DNA of 41,280 nt from Nocardia amamiensis NBRC 102102 (GTDB lineage: Bacteria > Actinomycetota > Actinomycetes > Mycobacteriales > Mycobacteriaceae). Below the pieces are notes generated by a model. It was not told the origin of the DNA, made no database searches, and worked only from the letters and a program-made list of their open reading frames with translations. The translations under genes were made by a program, and so were the position numbers. The stretch covers positions 1 to 41,280 of the forward strand of contig NZ_BDBA01000039.1 of the NCBI RefSeq assembly GCF_001612745.1, in the 5' to 3' direction. Position 1 is the stretch's first letter; every line of letters starts with the position of its first letter. Below are positions 1 through 8,490 of this stretch, piece by piece.

Positions 1-1
1 G

Positions 2-583
2 CCCGCGCCGCAGCCGCGCACCGTCGGCAAGGACGGCAAGCCGCTGACCGTGCGCATCGGCGCGGCCGACAAGGACGCCGCCGCGCTCGCGGTGGCCAAT
101 ACCGCCGCCGACCAGTTGCGCAGCGCGGGCATCGACGCCACGGTGCGCAGTGTCGCGGCCGACGAGCTGTACGGCAAGGAATTGCTCGAGGGCACGGTCG
201 ACGCCATCGTCGGCTGGGAGGTGGCCGGTTCGGACCCGGCGACGGTCCTGGCGTCCCGCTATGGATGCCCGCCACCGGCGGTGCCGGGGGTCACCGGCCC
301 GGCGCAGGCCATCGCCGAGGCGGCGCAGCGGGCGCCGAGCAACCTGTCCGGCGTGTGTGATCCCGGCCTGCAGCCCGCGATCGACGAAGCGCTGCGCGGG
401 GTGGATGTGGGCCGGGTGCTCGCCGAGGCCGAGCCCAAACTGTGGGCCATGGCCACGGTGCTGCCGATCGTGCAGGACAACGCCGTCGCCGCGGCGGGCC
501 CCCGGGTGGACGGAGCCTCGCTCAGCGGCGCCATCCAGGTCGGCATCTTCGGCGACGCGTCGCTGTGGCGCAGGATCCCGTGA
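2..583 (+). CDS. lpqW: LpqW-type substrate-binding lipoprotein, C-terminal part
   Basis: The reading frame enters from the left edge, so the N-terminus, including any lipoprotein signal, is outside the window. The visible ~193 residues fit the C-terminal lobe of the family-5 (peptide/nickel type) solute-binding fold, with segments such as LTVRIGAADKD, VDAIVGWEVAGSDP and LWAMATVLPIVQDNA. In mycobacteria LpqW is such a protein and influences lipoarabinomannan/PIM synthesis at the membrane rather than acting as a plain importer subunit. It lies just upstream of mshB here, and near mshB in M. tuberculosis (Rv1166/Rv1170). Its TGA stop overlaps the mshB GTG start by four bases, so the two are probably translationally coupled. 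An ordinary oligopeptide-binding protein remains possible. Confidence 0.7.
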   Translation, partial: PAPQPRTVGKDGKPLTVRIGAADKDAAALAVANTAADQLRSAGIDATVRSVAADELYGKELLEGTVDAIVGWEVAGSDPATVLASRYGCPPPAVPGVTGPAQAIAEAAQRAPSNLSGVCDPGLQPAIDEALRGVDVGRVLAEAEPKLWAMATVLPIVQDNAVAAAGPRVDGASLSGAIQVGIFGDASLWRRIP

Positions 584-1467
584 CCTCGGCGGCAACCGGC
601 GGGCTGCTGCTGGTGCACGCCCACCCGGACGACGAATCCATCACCACCGGCGGGACGATCGCGCACTACCGCCGTCGCGGCGTGCCGGTCACCGTGGTCA
701 CCTGCACCCTCGGCGAGGAGGGCGAGGTGATCGGCGACGAATGGGCGCTGCTGGCCGCGGACCACGCCGATCAACTCGGCGGCTACCGCATCCTCGAACT
801 CACCCGGGCGCTGGCCGCACTGGACGCCGGTCCGCCGCACTTCCTCGGCAGCGCGGGCCGCTGGCGCGATTCCGGGATGGCGGGCACCCCCGCCGCGAGC
901 AAACCGCGGGTGTTCGTGCGCTCCGGAGACGAGGCGGTACAGGCCCTCACCGAGGTGGTGCTGCGGGTGCGGCCGCAAGTGGTGGTCGGGTACGACCCCA
1001 AAGGCGGATACGGCCACCCCGACCACATCCGGGCACACGAGATCACCACCTCCGCCGTGCACGCCGCGGCCGACCAGGGCTGGGACACTCCGAAGTTCTA
1101 TTGGACGGTCACCGACGCCGACATGCTGCGCCTGCACACCGCCGCGCTGGCCCGGCGCACCATCGAGGGTTTGCCCGGCGCGCTGCCGCAGGGTTGGCGG
1201 CTGCCTGCCGAAGGCGAACTCGCGTGCGTGCCCAGCCACGCGGTGACCACCACGGTCGACGTCTCCGACGTGCTGACGGCCAAGCGTGCCGCGCTGCGTG
1301 CGCACGCCACTCAGGTCACTGTCGCGCCGTCCGGGCGGGAATTCGCCCTGTCGAACAATGTCGCCCAACCGGTGCTGCCGGAAGAGCACTTCGTCCTCGT
1401 GCGCGGTTCGAGCGGTCCGCTCGGGCCGGACGGGCGGGAGCACGACTTGTTCGCGGGTTCGGACTGA
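580..1467 (+). CDS. mshB: N-acetyl-1-D-myo-inositol-2-amino-2-deoxy-alpha-D-glucopyranoside deacetylase MshB
   Basis: A zinc-dependent LmbE/PIG-L-family deacetylase that removes the acetyl group from GlcNAc-inositol in mycothiol biosynthesis, in the cytosol. The 295-aa product has the family metal motif HPDD (His15, Asp18) near the N-terminus and the second motif GHPDH (His146, His149), where the last His completes the zinc site and His146 matches the catalytic His. TCTLGEEGEVIGDEW and AGRWRDSGMAG are nearly identical to mycobacterial MshB. The GTG start at 580 overlaps the upstream stop (GTGA) and puts the HPDD motif at the expected position; an upstream in-frame start at 442 would lie inside the preceding gene. 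Length is close to the ~300 aa of known MshB. Confidence 0.95.
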   Translation: MTSAATGGLLLVHAHPDDESITTGGTIAHYRRRGVPVTVVTCTLGEEGEVIGDEWALLAADHADQLGGYRILELTRALAALDAGPPHFLGSAGRWRDSGMAGTPAASKPRVFVRSGDEAVQALTEVVLRVRPQVVVGYDPKGGYGHPDHIRAHEITTSAVHAAADQGWDTPKFYWTVTDADMLRLHTAALARRTIEGLPGALPQGWRLPAEGELACVPSHAVTTTVDVSDVLTAKRAALRAHATQVTVAPSGREFALSNNVAQPVLPEEHFVLVRGSSGPLGPDGREHDLFAGSD

Positions 1468-1774
1468 CCGAAGACGCCGCGGAGATAGCCCTCGCATGTG
1501 GTTCGGGCGAAATGGAATTCTCGGCCGCGTTCGCTGAAGTGTTCGCGCTCAGCGCGTTCCTGATCGTCGGCACGGTCTTCTGCTCGGCCGGTGCGCCGTT
1601 CAGGACAGGCCGACCGGACCGAGCGTGATCACCGGCCACGGCGGGCTTTCCCGACCGTTCTCCTGGTTCGCTGCCCGCGAGCGGGCGCTCGCCATCGCGG
1701 CGCGAGAAGTATGCAGTGGTCGCGAACCTCCCGGTGGACGGAGGGAACTGATCATGTGCGTGGGAACGCCGGAA
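1468..1774. other. Intergenic region after mshB, no convincing gene
   Basis: About 300 bases between the mshB stop and the -10 box of the next small gene. Both strands carry open frames, but none shows a sensible start, membrane segment or recognisable motif. I see no clear terminator hairpin with a T-run. Confidence 0.5.
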
Positions 1775-1780
1775 TAGACT
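1775..1780 (+). promoter_or_regulatory. -10 box TAGACT for a leaderless small-gene transcript
   Basis: TAGACT fits the actinobacterial TAnnnT -10 pattern and lies exactly seven bases before the ATG at 1788. That spacing puts the transcription start at or next to the start codon, as in leaderless genes elsewhere in this window. No strong -35 element is visible. Confidence 0.5.
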
Positions 1781-1787
1781 CGCCAGT

Positions 1788-1946
1788 ATGTACAACTGGG
1801 AGCTCCAGCACGCGATCGCGGCGTTCGTCGACAGCATGAAGCCGCACTGGCAGGAGCAGCACGACATGTATATGACGGTGCTGTACGCGTTTGTCGACAT
1901 GCAGAGCCACCTGTTGACCCTCCTCGGTTATCCGCCGGTGCCGTGA
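1788..1946 (+). CDS. Small conserved-looking protein, 52 aa, unknown function
   Basis: I do not recognise this protein. It begins MYNWELQHAIAAFV and ends LLTLLGYPPVP: a short amphipathic, aromatic-rich peptide with several His and Met residues and no Cys. Third codon positions are almost all G or C, as in real genes here, and a TAGACT -10 box sits seven bases before the ATG, as for a leaderless transcript. Its TGA overlaps the GTG start of the following membrane protein (GTGA), implying translational coupling. It may act with that membrane protein, or serve mainly to couple its translation. Codon bias, promoter and overlap together make it more likely a real gene than chance. Confidence 0.65.
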   Translation: MYNWELQHAIAAFVDSMKPHWQEQHDMYMTVLYAFVDMQSHLLTLLGYPPVP

Positions 1947-2371
1947 CGACGCAAGTCGACGACCAGGCTCCCGCCGCATCCGGAGCCACCCGGCTCGCGG
2001 TCGGCCGCGTACTGGCCCAGGTGATCCTCGCCGTCCTGGTCTTGGACGCGCTGCTCACCTTGTCGATCGAGGTGTTGTACCTGCCGACCTATCTCGGGTC
2101 CACCGCGTTCCCGATCGCGGCTGCCCTGGCCGGTGCGGTGAACGTGCTGCTCGTCGCGGGCGTGCGGTCGGTCACCCAGCGCACCTCGGCCATGGCACTT
2201 CCGCTGGCCGCGTGGGCGTTCGGGTTCCTGATCTGCGCGAGCGTCGGCCCGGGCGGCGACATCCTGCTCGCTAGCGACGGGCGCACCGCGCTGCTGCTGT
2301 TCTGCGGACTGCTCCCGCCGCTCGCGTACATCTACTTCCAGATGAACGCCGGCGTGGTCCGCCCGCGCTGA
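1943..2371 (+). CDS. Rv1171-like small integral membrane protein
   Basis: A 142-aa protein with about four transmembrane helices (roughly residues 20-45, 54-75, 82-105 and 112-135, e.g. FPIAAALAGAVNVLLVAGV) and short loops. Its position, downstream of mshB and upstream of fbiC, matches the uncharacterised membrane protein Rv1171 of M. tuberculosis; orthology is inferred from position and topology, and the function is unknown. The GTG start overlaps the stop of the 52-aa gene by four bases. Immediately after its stop lies a high-GC3 open stretch of about 27 codons without a good start, which might be a vestige of a longer C-terminus. Confidence 0.75.
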   Translation: MTTQVDDQAPAASGATRLAVGRVLAQVILAVLVLDALLTLSIEVLYLPTYLGSTAFPIAAALAGAVNVLLVAGVRSVTQRTSAMALPLAAWAFGFLICASVGPGGDILLASDGRTALLLFCGLLPPLAYIYFQMNAGVVRPR

Positions 2372-2568
2372 CCCCAGTCGAGCCGGACGGCACGGTGGTG
2401 ATCACGGTGTCCGTGCGCAAGCCGGACCGCCCGGTTGTGCAGCGGACGTGACCACCGGTGGTGGGTTCGAACTGCGCGAGCCGGACTGTGACAGCGACAC
2501 CGCTATCTTTGCGGACAGTGCCGACCAGGGCCGGACCAGCGAGGCGGGAGGGGCCGCACCGCGAGCTG

Positions 2569-4182
2569 TCAGCGCGTGCCGAGCCGCCCCGGCGTCACGG
2601 CCTCGATGAGCTCCCATGCCTGGTCGATCGGGATGTCGACCACCGCGTAGCGCTTCTTGCCCGCTGCGGTCGCCGCGACCACCGTGGCGACTCCCGCGCG
2701 GCGCTGGAAGAAGGTCTGACGCACGGTCCAGCCGATCACACCGGGCGCCTCCAGGCAGTCCCGGTCCCGATCGAGGGATCCGGAGCGGGTGACCAACCAG
2801 GTCGGGTTGGTGGCCGTGCGGGAAAGTACGGCGTGGCCGAGGCCGCGATAGCGGTCTTCCGCCAGGGCGATCGCCACCGGAACGGCGAGGCCGGGCAGCA
2901 ACCACCACCATGGCGAATAGCCCGCTCCGGCCAGGCCGAGGTAGGCCATCGCGACGGCGAGGAGAGCGATCGGCGCGAGTGCGCGCGTGTGCCTGCGCCG
3001 CCGTGCGGCCGGGCCGTGCACGACCAACGGTGCGCGGCCCGGCGCCGGACCGGCGTCCGATGCCCCTGCGCCACTGGGCCTCGCGTCCCGGGGGACGGGA
3101 ATATCGTTGTCGCGCATCTTGTCCGGGGCGAGCAGATGGCTCAGGGTGTGTTCGACCGCGCCGCGCGGTGCCTGCGGCAGTATCTTCTGCCGCGGGTTCT
3201 CGCCGGTCATGATCGCCTCTAGCTCGGCGGCGCCCGCTAGGCGCAGTAGCAGCGGTTCCTTCACTGTTGCCCCGCGCAGGCGGGCCAGATCCAGGGTGAT
3301 CTGCCGCGTGGTGAACAGGCCGTGGCGCAGCTGCAAGGTCTTGCCGTCATCGCTGACGCGCAGCCCGAAATAGGTGGCCAGGTAGTGCGCGCACGCGGCG
3401 CCGCTGACCACGAGGACGATCGCGGACAATAGCGCGGCACCGGCGAGCGCCAAGGCCGGCCCGCCGCCGTCTTCCACGTCGTGCACGGCGTCCGACTGGA
3501 ACACGATCTCGCCGAGTCCGTACTGGAAAGCGACGCCGACGATCGGCGCGACGATCGCGAACCCGGTCAGCGACAGCGGGGCGTAGCGCACCCACGCCGG
3601 GCGCCAATGCCCGATCTCATGCGCCGGGGTTCGTGTCGTGGCGAAACCGGCAGAGGCGTTCTCCGGCGGTACTTTTCGTTCCTCGGCTGCATCCACCTGG
3701 CCCGCCGTGTGCGCGAGCAGCGCGGTGCGCAAGGGCGGCACCACCTGCGTGTCCAAGGCGTCGAGCTTGAACTGCTCGCCGGAATCGGCCTGCTGCCCCG
3801 TCCCGATCGCCAGGACCGCGAGCCCGAGCACCCGATGCAGCAGGTCCGCTTCGATGTCCACCGAACGGATGCGCGATCGCGGCACCGACAGCTTCTTGCG
3901 CTGCAGCAATCCGGTCCGCAGCTCGACGTGCGTCGGTCCGACCCGGTACGTCGTGGTGAACCAGCGGGTGAGCGCGAACCCGACGATCAGCACCACCGGG
4001 ATGATGCTCCACACATGGTTGCCGCTGCTCGTACCGAGGATCACCGAACCGATCAGCACCGGGATGAACCTCACCACCTCGGTGATCGGATGGACCAGCA
4101 GCATCCGCTTGTCCAGCCGCTGCCACGGCTGCTCCGCCTGTGCGGTGCCCGCATCAGGAGGATCTGCGGTGCGCTCGCTCAT
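2569..4182 (-). CDS. Membrane protein with tandem bacterial PH (bPH_2/YdbT-like) domains
   Basis: A 537-aa integral membrane protein of the YdbT type. Pairs of hydrophobic helices (IPVLIGSVILGTSSGNHVW onward) alternate with bPH_2-type segments, seen in motifs such as TTYRVGPTHVELRTGLLQ, SVPRSRIRSVDIEADLLHR and, later, LQLRHGLFTTRQITLDLARL. A third PH-like stretch near the C-terminus includes TWLVTRSGSLDRDRDCLE. In Bacillus the YdbS/YdbT pair contributes to resistance against cyclic bacteriocins; a membrane-protective role here is inference. The start MSERTADPP at 4182 overlaps the stop of an upstream 27-aa peptide (ATGA). An upstream GTG at 4329 would read in frame through the repeat and is less likely. 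It forms an operon with the single-domain partner at 4330-4827. Confidence 0.8.
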   Translation of the reverse strand: MSERTADPPDAGTAQAEQPWQRLDKRMLLVHPITEVVRFIPVLIGSVILGTSSGNHVWSIIPVVLIVGFALTRWFTTTYRVGPTHVELRTGLLQRKKLSVPRSRIRSVDIEADLLHRVLGLAVLAIGTGQQADSGEQFKLDALDTQVVPPLRTALLAHTAGQVDAAEERKVPPENASAGFATTRTPAHEIGHWRPAWVRYAPLSLTGFAIVAPIVGVAFQYGLGEIVFQSDAVHDVEDGGGPALALAGAALLSAIVLVVSGAACAHYLATYFGLRVSDDGKTLQLRHGLFTTRQITLDLARLRGATVKEPLLLRLAGAAELEAIMTGENPRQKILPQAPRGAVEHTLSHLLAPDKMRDNDIPVPRDARPSGAGASDAGPAPGRAPLVVHGPAARRRRHTRALAPIALLAVAMAYLGLAGAGYSPWWWLLPGLAVPVAIALAEDRYRGLGHAVLSRTATNPTWLVTRSGSLDRDRDCLEAPGVIGWTVRQTFFQRRAGVATVVAATAAGKKRYAVVDIPIDQAWELIEAVTPGRLGTR

Positions 4183-4262
4183 GGCGCCGCCTCGCCGGCG
4201 CTCGGCGTCGCCACGAGCGAGGGCTCGGCTGTGCTGGTAGGTCGCTCGCTGCGCTCGCTCAT
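4179..4262 (-). CDS. 27-aa repeat-encoded coupling peptide, second copy
   Basis: Begins MSERSERPTSTAEPS and ends SAGEAAP. Its ATG overlaps the stop of the first peptide and its TGA overlaps the ATG of the large PH-domain protein, both as ATGA. It is a diverged duplicate of the adjoining 24-aa frame. It has no membrane segment and no known family. Its likely role, if any, is to carry ribosomes from the upstream gene to the downstream one; a function for the peptide itself is not shown. Confidence 0.5.
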   Translation of the reverse strand: MSERSERPTSTAEPSLVATPSAGEAAP

Positions 4263-4333
4263 GGCGCCGCCTCGCCGGCGCTCGTTGTCGCCACGAGCGA
4301 GTGCTCGGCTGTGTCGGTCGGTCGCTCACTCAT
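4259..4333 (-). CDS. 24-aa repeat-encoded coupling peptide, first copy
   Basis: Begins MSERPTDTAEHS and ends SAGEAAP. The ATG overlaps the TGA of the upstream YdbS-like gene and the TGA overlaps the ATG of the second peptide. The pair is a tandem duplication of one 80-bp unit; the large downstream protein also begins MSER, so its own start probably derives from the unit's edge. Confidence 0.5.
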   Translation of the reverse strand: MSERPTDTAEHSLVATTSAGEAAP

Positions 4334-4827
4334 GTCGCGTCCCCGCGGTGCTGGGCGGCGATCCGGGTCAACCGGGTCACGGTCTCCTCGGCGATCGGGA
4401 GATCGAGGGCGGTGATCTGCACCGCGCCCGCAGAGGAGGCGGTGGTCACGGTGACTGTCGCCAGGCCGAGCAGACGTTCCAGGGGTCCGCGTTCGGTGTC
4501 GACCGTCTGCACCCGCGAGATCGGCGCGACCCGGCTCTCCTGGGTGAGCCAGCCGACCCTGGTGTACACCGCCTCGTCGGTCACCTCCCAGCGGTGCACG
4601 GTGTACCGCCACCACGGCACGACGCCGATGTTCAGCGCGGCCAGCGCCACCGTGACCAGGAAGACGCCGAGTTGCCAGCCGCGGTGCGCGGAGTCCAGCA
4701 GCGCCCACACGATCTGCGCCGCGAAGGGAATCACCCAGGCCATCGCAGCCTGCACGGTCCACAGCAGCTTCGCCTTCGGGCTGGGGCGCCAGGCCGGGTC
4801 GGCCAAGATCGTGCGCGACTGCGACAT
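4330..4827 (-). CDS. Membrane protein with one bacterial PH (bPH_2/YdbS-like) domain
   Basis: A 165-aa protein with two transmembrane helices (about residues 25-46 and 53-73, the second GVFLVTVALAALNIGVV) followed by one bPH_2 domain. The domain shows WEVTDEAVYTRVGWLTQESR, then the typical I-x-R-V-Q-T-V-D element and a late AVQITALDL strand. It resembles YdbS and is the first gene of a two-protein operon with the larger multi-PH protein, linked through two short repeat-encoded frames. The ATG at 4827 is used; the region upstream is shared with the divergent fbiC. The presumed role is in membrane maintenance or bacteriocin tolerance, by analogy only. Confidence 0.8.
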   Translation of the reverse strand: MSQSRTILADPAWRPSPKAKLLWTVQAAMAWVIPFAAQIVWALLDSAHRGWQLGVFLVTVALAALNIGVVPWWRYTVHRWEVTDEAVYTRVGWLTQESRVAPISRVQTVDTERGPLERLLGLATVTVTTASSAGAVQITALDLPIAEETVTRLTRIAAQHRGDAT

Positions 4828-5062
4828 GCTGCCATGGTTGCACGATCGCGCACCCGATGTCGCAGGTAATCGCCCGCGGACCGAGGCGACGTCGTGCGCA
4901 CCGGCACCACCCCCGGAATAGCCTCGGGCGCCGCACAGTTGTCAACGCTCGACGGCGGCCGCGCCCAGCGTGGGCGCCGCAGTGAGCGCGGCTGGTCCGC
5001 TTCGCCTCACTCTCGAGCACTGGAGGGAGACAGTTCCGGATGTGTAGCGCATGATCGAGGGC

Positions 5063-7651
5063 GTGACCGACCTACCGAACCCGAGCGTCCCGCCGGCGCC
5101 GCCCAGTCCATCGGCCATGCGCCGGGCGCTGCGCAGGGCCCGCGACGGTGTCACGTTGAACGTGGACGAGGCCGCGGTGCTGTTGCACGCGACCGGTGAC
5201 GACCTCGCCGACCTCTGTCGCAGTGCCGCCCGGGTGCGCGATGCGGGGCTCGCCTCGGCGGGCCGTCCGAAGACGATCAGCTATTCCCGCAACGTCTTCA
5301 TCCCGCTGACGCGCCTGTGCCGGGACAAGTGCCACTACTGCACCTTCGTCACCGTGCCGGGCAAGCTGCGCGCCGAGGGCAAGGGGATGTTCCTCGAACC
5401 CGACGAAGTGCTCGACATCGCCCGGCGCGGCGCGGCGCTGGGGTGCAAGGAGGCGCTGTTCACGCTGGGGGATCGGCCCGAGGACCGCTGGCCGGAAGCC
5501 GCCCAGTGGCTGGACGAGCGCGGCTACGACTCGACGCTGGACTACCTGCGCGCCGTGTCGATCATGGTGCTGGAGGAGACCGGCCTGCTGCCGCACCTGA
5601 ATCCGGGTGTCATGTCCTGGGCGGAGATCGCCCGGCTCAAGCCGGTGGCGCAGTCCATGGGCATGATGCTGGAGACCACGGCGACCAGGCTGTTCACCGA
5701 GAAGGGCAACTGCCACTACGGCAGCCCCGACAAGGACCCCGCGGTGCGGCTGCGCGCCATCACCGACGCGGGCCGGCTCTCGGTGCCCTACACCACCGGC
5801 ATCCTGGTCGGCATCGGTGAGACGATGGCCGAGCGAGCCGAGTCGATCATGGCGATCCGCAAGCAGCACAAGGCTTTCGGGCACATCCAGGAAGTCATCG
5901 TGCAGAACTTCCGCGCCAAGGACGACACCGCGATGCGGGACATGCCGGACGCGGGCCTGACGGAATTCCTCGCCACCATCGCCGTCACCCGCATCCTGCT
6001 CGGACCCGACGTGCCGGTGCAGGCGCCGCCGAACCTGGTGTCGCATGCCGAATGCCGCGCGCTGATCGACGCGGGCATCGATGACTGGGGCGGTGTGTCA
6101 CCGGTGACGCCCGACCATGTGAACCCGGAGCGGCCGTGGCCGAATCTCGACACGCTGCGCGAGATCACCGAGGCGGCGGGCTATCAGCTGGTCGAGCGCA
6201 CCTCCGCGCACCCGAAGTACGTGCGGGCGGGCAATCCGTGGGTTGATCCGCGCATCGGCGCGCACGTCGCTGCGCTCACCGATCCGGCGACCGGGTTGGC
6301 GAATCCGGATGCGCTACCGGTGGGCCTGCCCTGGCAGGAGCCCGACGAGTCCTGGGAATCGACCGGACGCGTCGACCTCAACACCGCCATCGATATCGAT
6401 GGCCGCAACACCGAGCACCGCAGCGACGCCGGGCTCGGCCAGGACGTCGTCGGTGCCTTCGGCGACTGGGACACCATCCGCGAGCAGGCGCGCGATCTCG
6501 CGGTCGCGACGCCGCGGCGGCTGGACTCGGACGTGCTCGCCGCGCTGCGCGCCGCCGAACGCGACCCGGCCGGGCTCGGCGACGCCGAGTATCTCGCGCT
6601 GGCCACCGCCGACGGCGCCGAACTCGACGCGGTCGCCGCACTGGCCGATCAGCTGCGTCGCGACACGGTCGGCGACGACGTCACCTATGTGGTCAACCGG
6701 AACATCAACTTCACCAATATCTGCTACACCGGGTGCCGGTTCTGCGCCTTCGCCCAGCGCAAGGGCGACGCCGACGCGTTCACGCTGAGCACGGACGAGG
6801 TCGCCGACCGGGCCTGGGAGGCGCACGTCGACGGCGCCACCGAGGTCTGCATGCAGGGCGGCATCGACCCCGACCTGCCGGTCACCGGGTATGCGGACCT
6901 GGTGCGCGCGGTCAAGCAGCGGGTGCCGTCGATGCATGTGCACGCGTTCAGTCCGATGGAGATCGTCAACGGCGCTTCGCGCGGCGGCCAGAGTATCCGG
7001 GACTGGCTGGTCGCGTTGAAGGAAGCCGGCCTGGACACCATTCCCGGCACGGCCGCGGAGATCCTGGACGACGAGGTGCGCTGGGTGCTCACCAAGGGCA
7101 AGTTGCCCACCTCGGCGTGGATCGAGGTGATCACCACGGCGCACCAGGTAGGCCTCCGGTCCAGCTCGACCATGATGTACGGCCACGTGGACAATCCGAA
7201 GCACTGGGTCGGGCACCTGCGGGTGCTGCGCGGAATCCAAGACGAGACCGGCGGTTTCACCGAATTCGTGCTGCTGCCGTTCGTCCATCAGAGCGCGCCG
7301 CTGTATCTGGCCGGTGCGGCGCGACCCGGACCGACGAACCGGGACAACCGCGCCGCCCACGCGCTGGCCAGGATCATGCTGCACGGCCGGATCCCGAACA
7401 TCCAGACCAGCTGGGTCAAGCTCGGGACCACTGGAACGCGGGTGATGCTGAACAGCGGCGCCAATGACCTGGGCGGCACGCTGATGGAGGAGACCATTTC
7501 CCGGATGGCCGGATCGCAGCACGGCTCGGCGAAGACCGTCGCCGAGCTGGTCGAGATCGCCGCGGGCATCGGCCGACCGGCCCGGGAGCGGACCACGACC
7601 TACGGCGTGCCCCGGCACAAGGTCGCCGCACTACCCCTATCCGTTGGCTGA
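5063..7651 (+). CDS. fbiC: FO synthase FbiC (CofG-CofH fusion), F420 biosynthesis
   Basis: Makes 7,8-didemethyl-8-hydroxy-5-deazariboflavin, the F420 chromophore precursor, from tyrosine and 5-amino-6-ribitylaminouracil. It is a fusion of two radical-SAM enzymes, each with a Cx3Cx2C iron-sulfur motif. The N-terminal CofG half has CRDKCHYC (Cys86, 90, 93); the C-terminal CofH half has CYTGCRFC (Cys554, 558, 561). Long stretches such as [12 protein letters not shown] and TGGFTEFV match mycobacterial FbiC. With the GTG at 5063 the protein is 862 aa, against ~856 in M. tuberculosis. I prefer this start because CATGAT lies seven bases upstream, as in a leaderless promoter; an ATG at 5051 would add four residues. 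F420 is used by split-barrel enzymes such as the one possibly encoded at 16614. Confidence 0.96.
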   Translation: MTDLPNPSVPPAPPSPSAMRRALRRARDGVTLNVDEAAVLLHATGDDLADLCRSAARVRDAGLASAGRPKTISYSRNVFIPLTRLCRDKCHYCTFVTVPGKLRAEGKGMFLEPDEVLDIARRGAALGCKEALFTLGDRPEDRWPEAAQWLDERGYDSTLDYLRAVSIMVLEETGLLPHLNPGVMSWAEIARLKPVAQSMGMMLETTATRLFTEKGNCHYGSPDKDPAVRLRAITDAGRLSVPYTTGILVGIGETMAERAESIMAIRKQHKAFGHIQEVIVQNFRAKDDTAMRDMPDAGLTEFLATIAVTRILLGPDVPVQAPPNLVSHAECRALIDAGIDDWGGVSPVTPDHVNPERPWPNLDTLREITEAAGYQLVERTSAHPKYVRAGNPWVDPRIGAHVAALTDPATGLANPDALPVGLPWQEPDESWESTGRVDLNTAIDIDGRNTEHRSDAGLGQDVVGAFGDWDTIREQARDLAVATPRRLDSDVLAALRAAERDPAGLGDAEYLALATADGAELDAVAALADQLRRDTVGDDVTYVVNRNINFTNICYTGCRFCAFAQRKGDADAFTLSTDEVADRAWEAHVDGATEVCMQGGIDPDLPVTGYADLVRAVKQRVPSMHVHAFSPMEIVNGASRGGQSIRDWLVALKEAGLDTIPGTAAEILDDEVRWVLTKGKLPTSAWIEVITTAHQVGLRSSSTMMYGHVDNPKHWVGHLRVLRGIQDETGGFTEFVLLPFVHQSAPLYLAGAARPGPTNRDNRAAHALARIMLHGRIPNIQTSWVKLGTTGTRVMLNSGANDLGGTLMEETISRMAGSQHGSAKTVAELVEIAAGIGRPARERTTTYGVPRHKVAALPLSVG

Positions 7652-7667
7652 CCACTACGATCGTGCC

Positions 7668-8285
7668 GTGACGGTGAGCTGGCCGGGAGCGCAACAGGAA
7701 CCCATCACCTGGGAGGCGTTCCTCGATATCGACGAGGATGTCCGGCGTGAGCTGGAGATAGTCGACGGCTATGTCGTGCCGCGGGAGCAGCGAGGCCGCG
7801 ACCACCAGAAGGTGGGCACGCGGCTGTCGTTGGCGCTCGAACGAGCTGCCGTCGAAGAAATGCGTCGCAGCCGAGAAGGTTCCTGCTACGAGACCAACAC
7901 GGAAGTCGACGTCCCGCTCTGGGAGGTGCCGCCGACCGCTCGCAAACCCGATGCGGTATTGCATCGATGTATACCGGAGTTCGAGCAGCTTGCCGCAGAA
8001 CACTGCCTGATCGTCGCCGAGGTGCTGTCGACGTGGTCGGCTCGCCGCGATCGAGTGCACAAGATGAGCGACTATTCCGACGCGGGCATTCCGCACTACT
8101 GGCTGGTCAGTTTCGACAAGGTCGGTGCCCTGACGATCGAGCGCTACGCACTGTCCGGGCGCACCGGCCCGTACACGCATATCGGAACATCGCACCGCGA
8201 TATGGGTCCGGTCGCGGTATCGGTCTCGGATCCGTTTCCGCTGGAACTGCTCTGGTCGGATCTCGAAGTTGCGCCGCAGCTGTAA
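7668..8285 (+). CDS. Uma2 family (DUF820) PD-(D/E)XK nuclease-like protein
   Basis: A 205-aa protein of the Uma2 family, which has a restriction-endonuclease-like fold and is often found in many copies in actinobacteria and cyanobacteria with unknown physiological role. Family marks are ITWEAFLDID, ELEIVDGYVV near the N-terminus, KPDAVLHR (Asp of the nuclease core), then IVAEVLS, and RDRVHKMSDYSDAGIPHYWLV with the conserved Lys and Tyr. The core Asp, Glu and Lys positions are present, so the active site looks intact. The GTG at 7668 is chosen because TACGAT lies six bases upstream; a TTG at 7644 would overlap fbiC. It sits between fbiC and fdxC, which are close neighbours in mycobacteria, so it is probably an insertion. 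Confidence 0.85.
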   Translation: MTVSWPGAQQEPITWEAFLDIDEDVRRELEIVDGYVVPREQRGRDHQKVGTRLSLALERAAVEEMRRSREGSCYETNTEVDVPLWEVPPTARKPDAVLHRCIPEFEQLAAEHCLIVAEVLSTWSARRDRVHKMSDYSDAGIPHYWLVSFDKVGALTIERYALSGRTGPYTHIGTSHRDMGPVAVSVSDPFPLELLWSDLEVAPQL

Positions 8286-8393
8286 CCAAGGCCGCAGAGA
8301 GGGTGCTGTTGTCGCGGTCCTGGCCGTACCCACGTCGTGAGCGGGATTTCGCCGCTGCGACCGCAGCGTATCGCGGGTGGCGGGACATCCGAG

Positions 8394-8412
8394 TTAGGCA
8401 AGGCTGACCAGT
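8394..8412 (+). promoter_or_regulatory. Candidate iron box (IdeR/DtxR-type) upstream of fdxC
   Basis: TTAGGCAAGGCTGACCAGT matches the actinobacterial iron-box consensus TTAGGTTAGGCTAACCTAA at 13 of 19 positions, including the TTAGG and AGGCT cores, and is closer still to TTAGGCAAGGCTAACC-type variants. It lies about 80 bases before the fdxC start. A possible -10 (TATATA at 8454-8459) follows. Repression by an IdeR-like regulator under iron sufficiency is inferred. Confidence 0.45.
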
Positions 8413-8490
8413 AGTAACGTGGGGTGGCCGGGATAGGGTTTTGTCGGGCGGACTATATACCGCAGGCGAGGACAGACTAGGAGAGCGGCA

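Larger units (their letters stand above)
4174..4333 (-). repeat. Two tandem 80-bp MIRU-like repeats inside an operon
   Basis: Two copies with a period of exactly 80 bases (compare 4181 and 4261, both ATGGCGCCGCCTCGCCGGCG on the plus strand). Each holds a complete short frame whose ATG overlaps the previous stop and whose TGA overlaps the next ATG. This is the arrangement known for mycobacterial interspersed repetitive units, which occupy start/stop overlaps in operons. The copies differ by point changes and a small insertion/deletion near their 5' ends (minus strand), so they are not a recent assembly artefact. Confidence 0.75.

Noticed and set aside
150..1628. 492-aa open frame overlapping lpqW and mshB on the plus strand
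   Set aside because: Arg/Pro/Ala-rich shadow of mshB in another frame, as expected from high GC; MshB has full motif support.
2372..2455. 27-codon high-GC3 stretch after the Rv1171-like stop
   Set aside because: No usable start codon and too short; mentioned only as a possible vestige.
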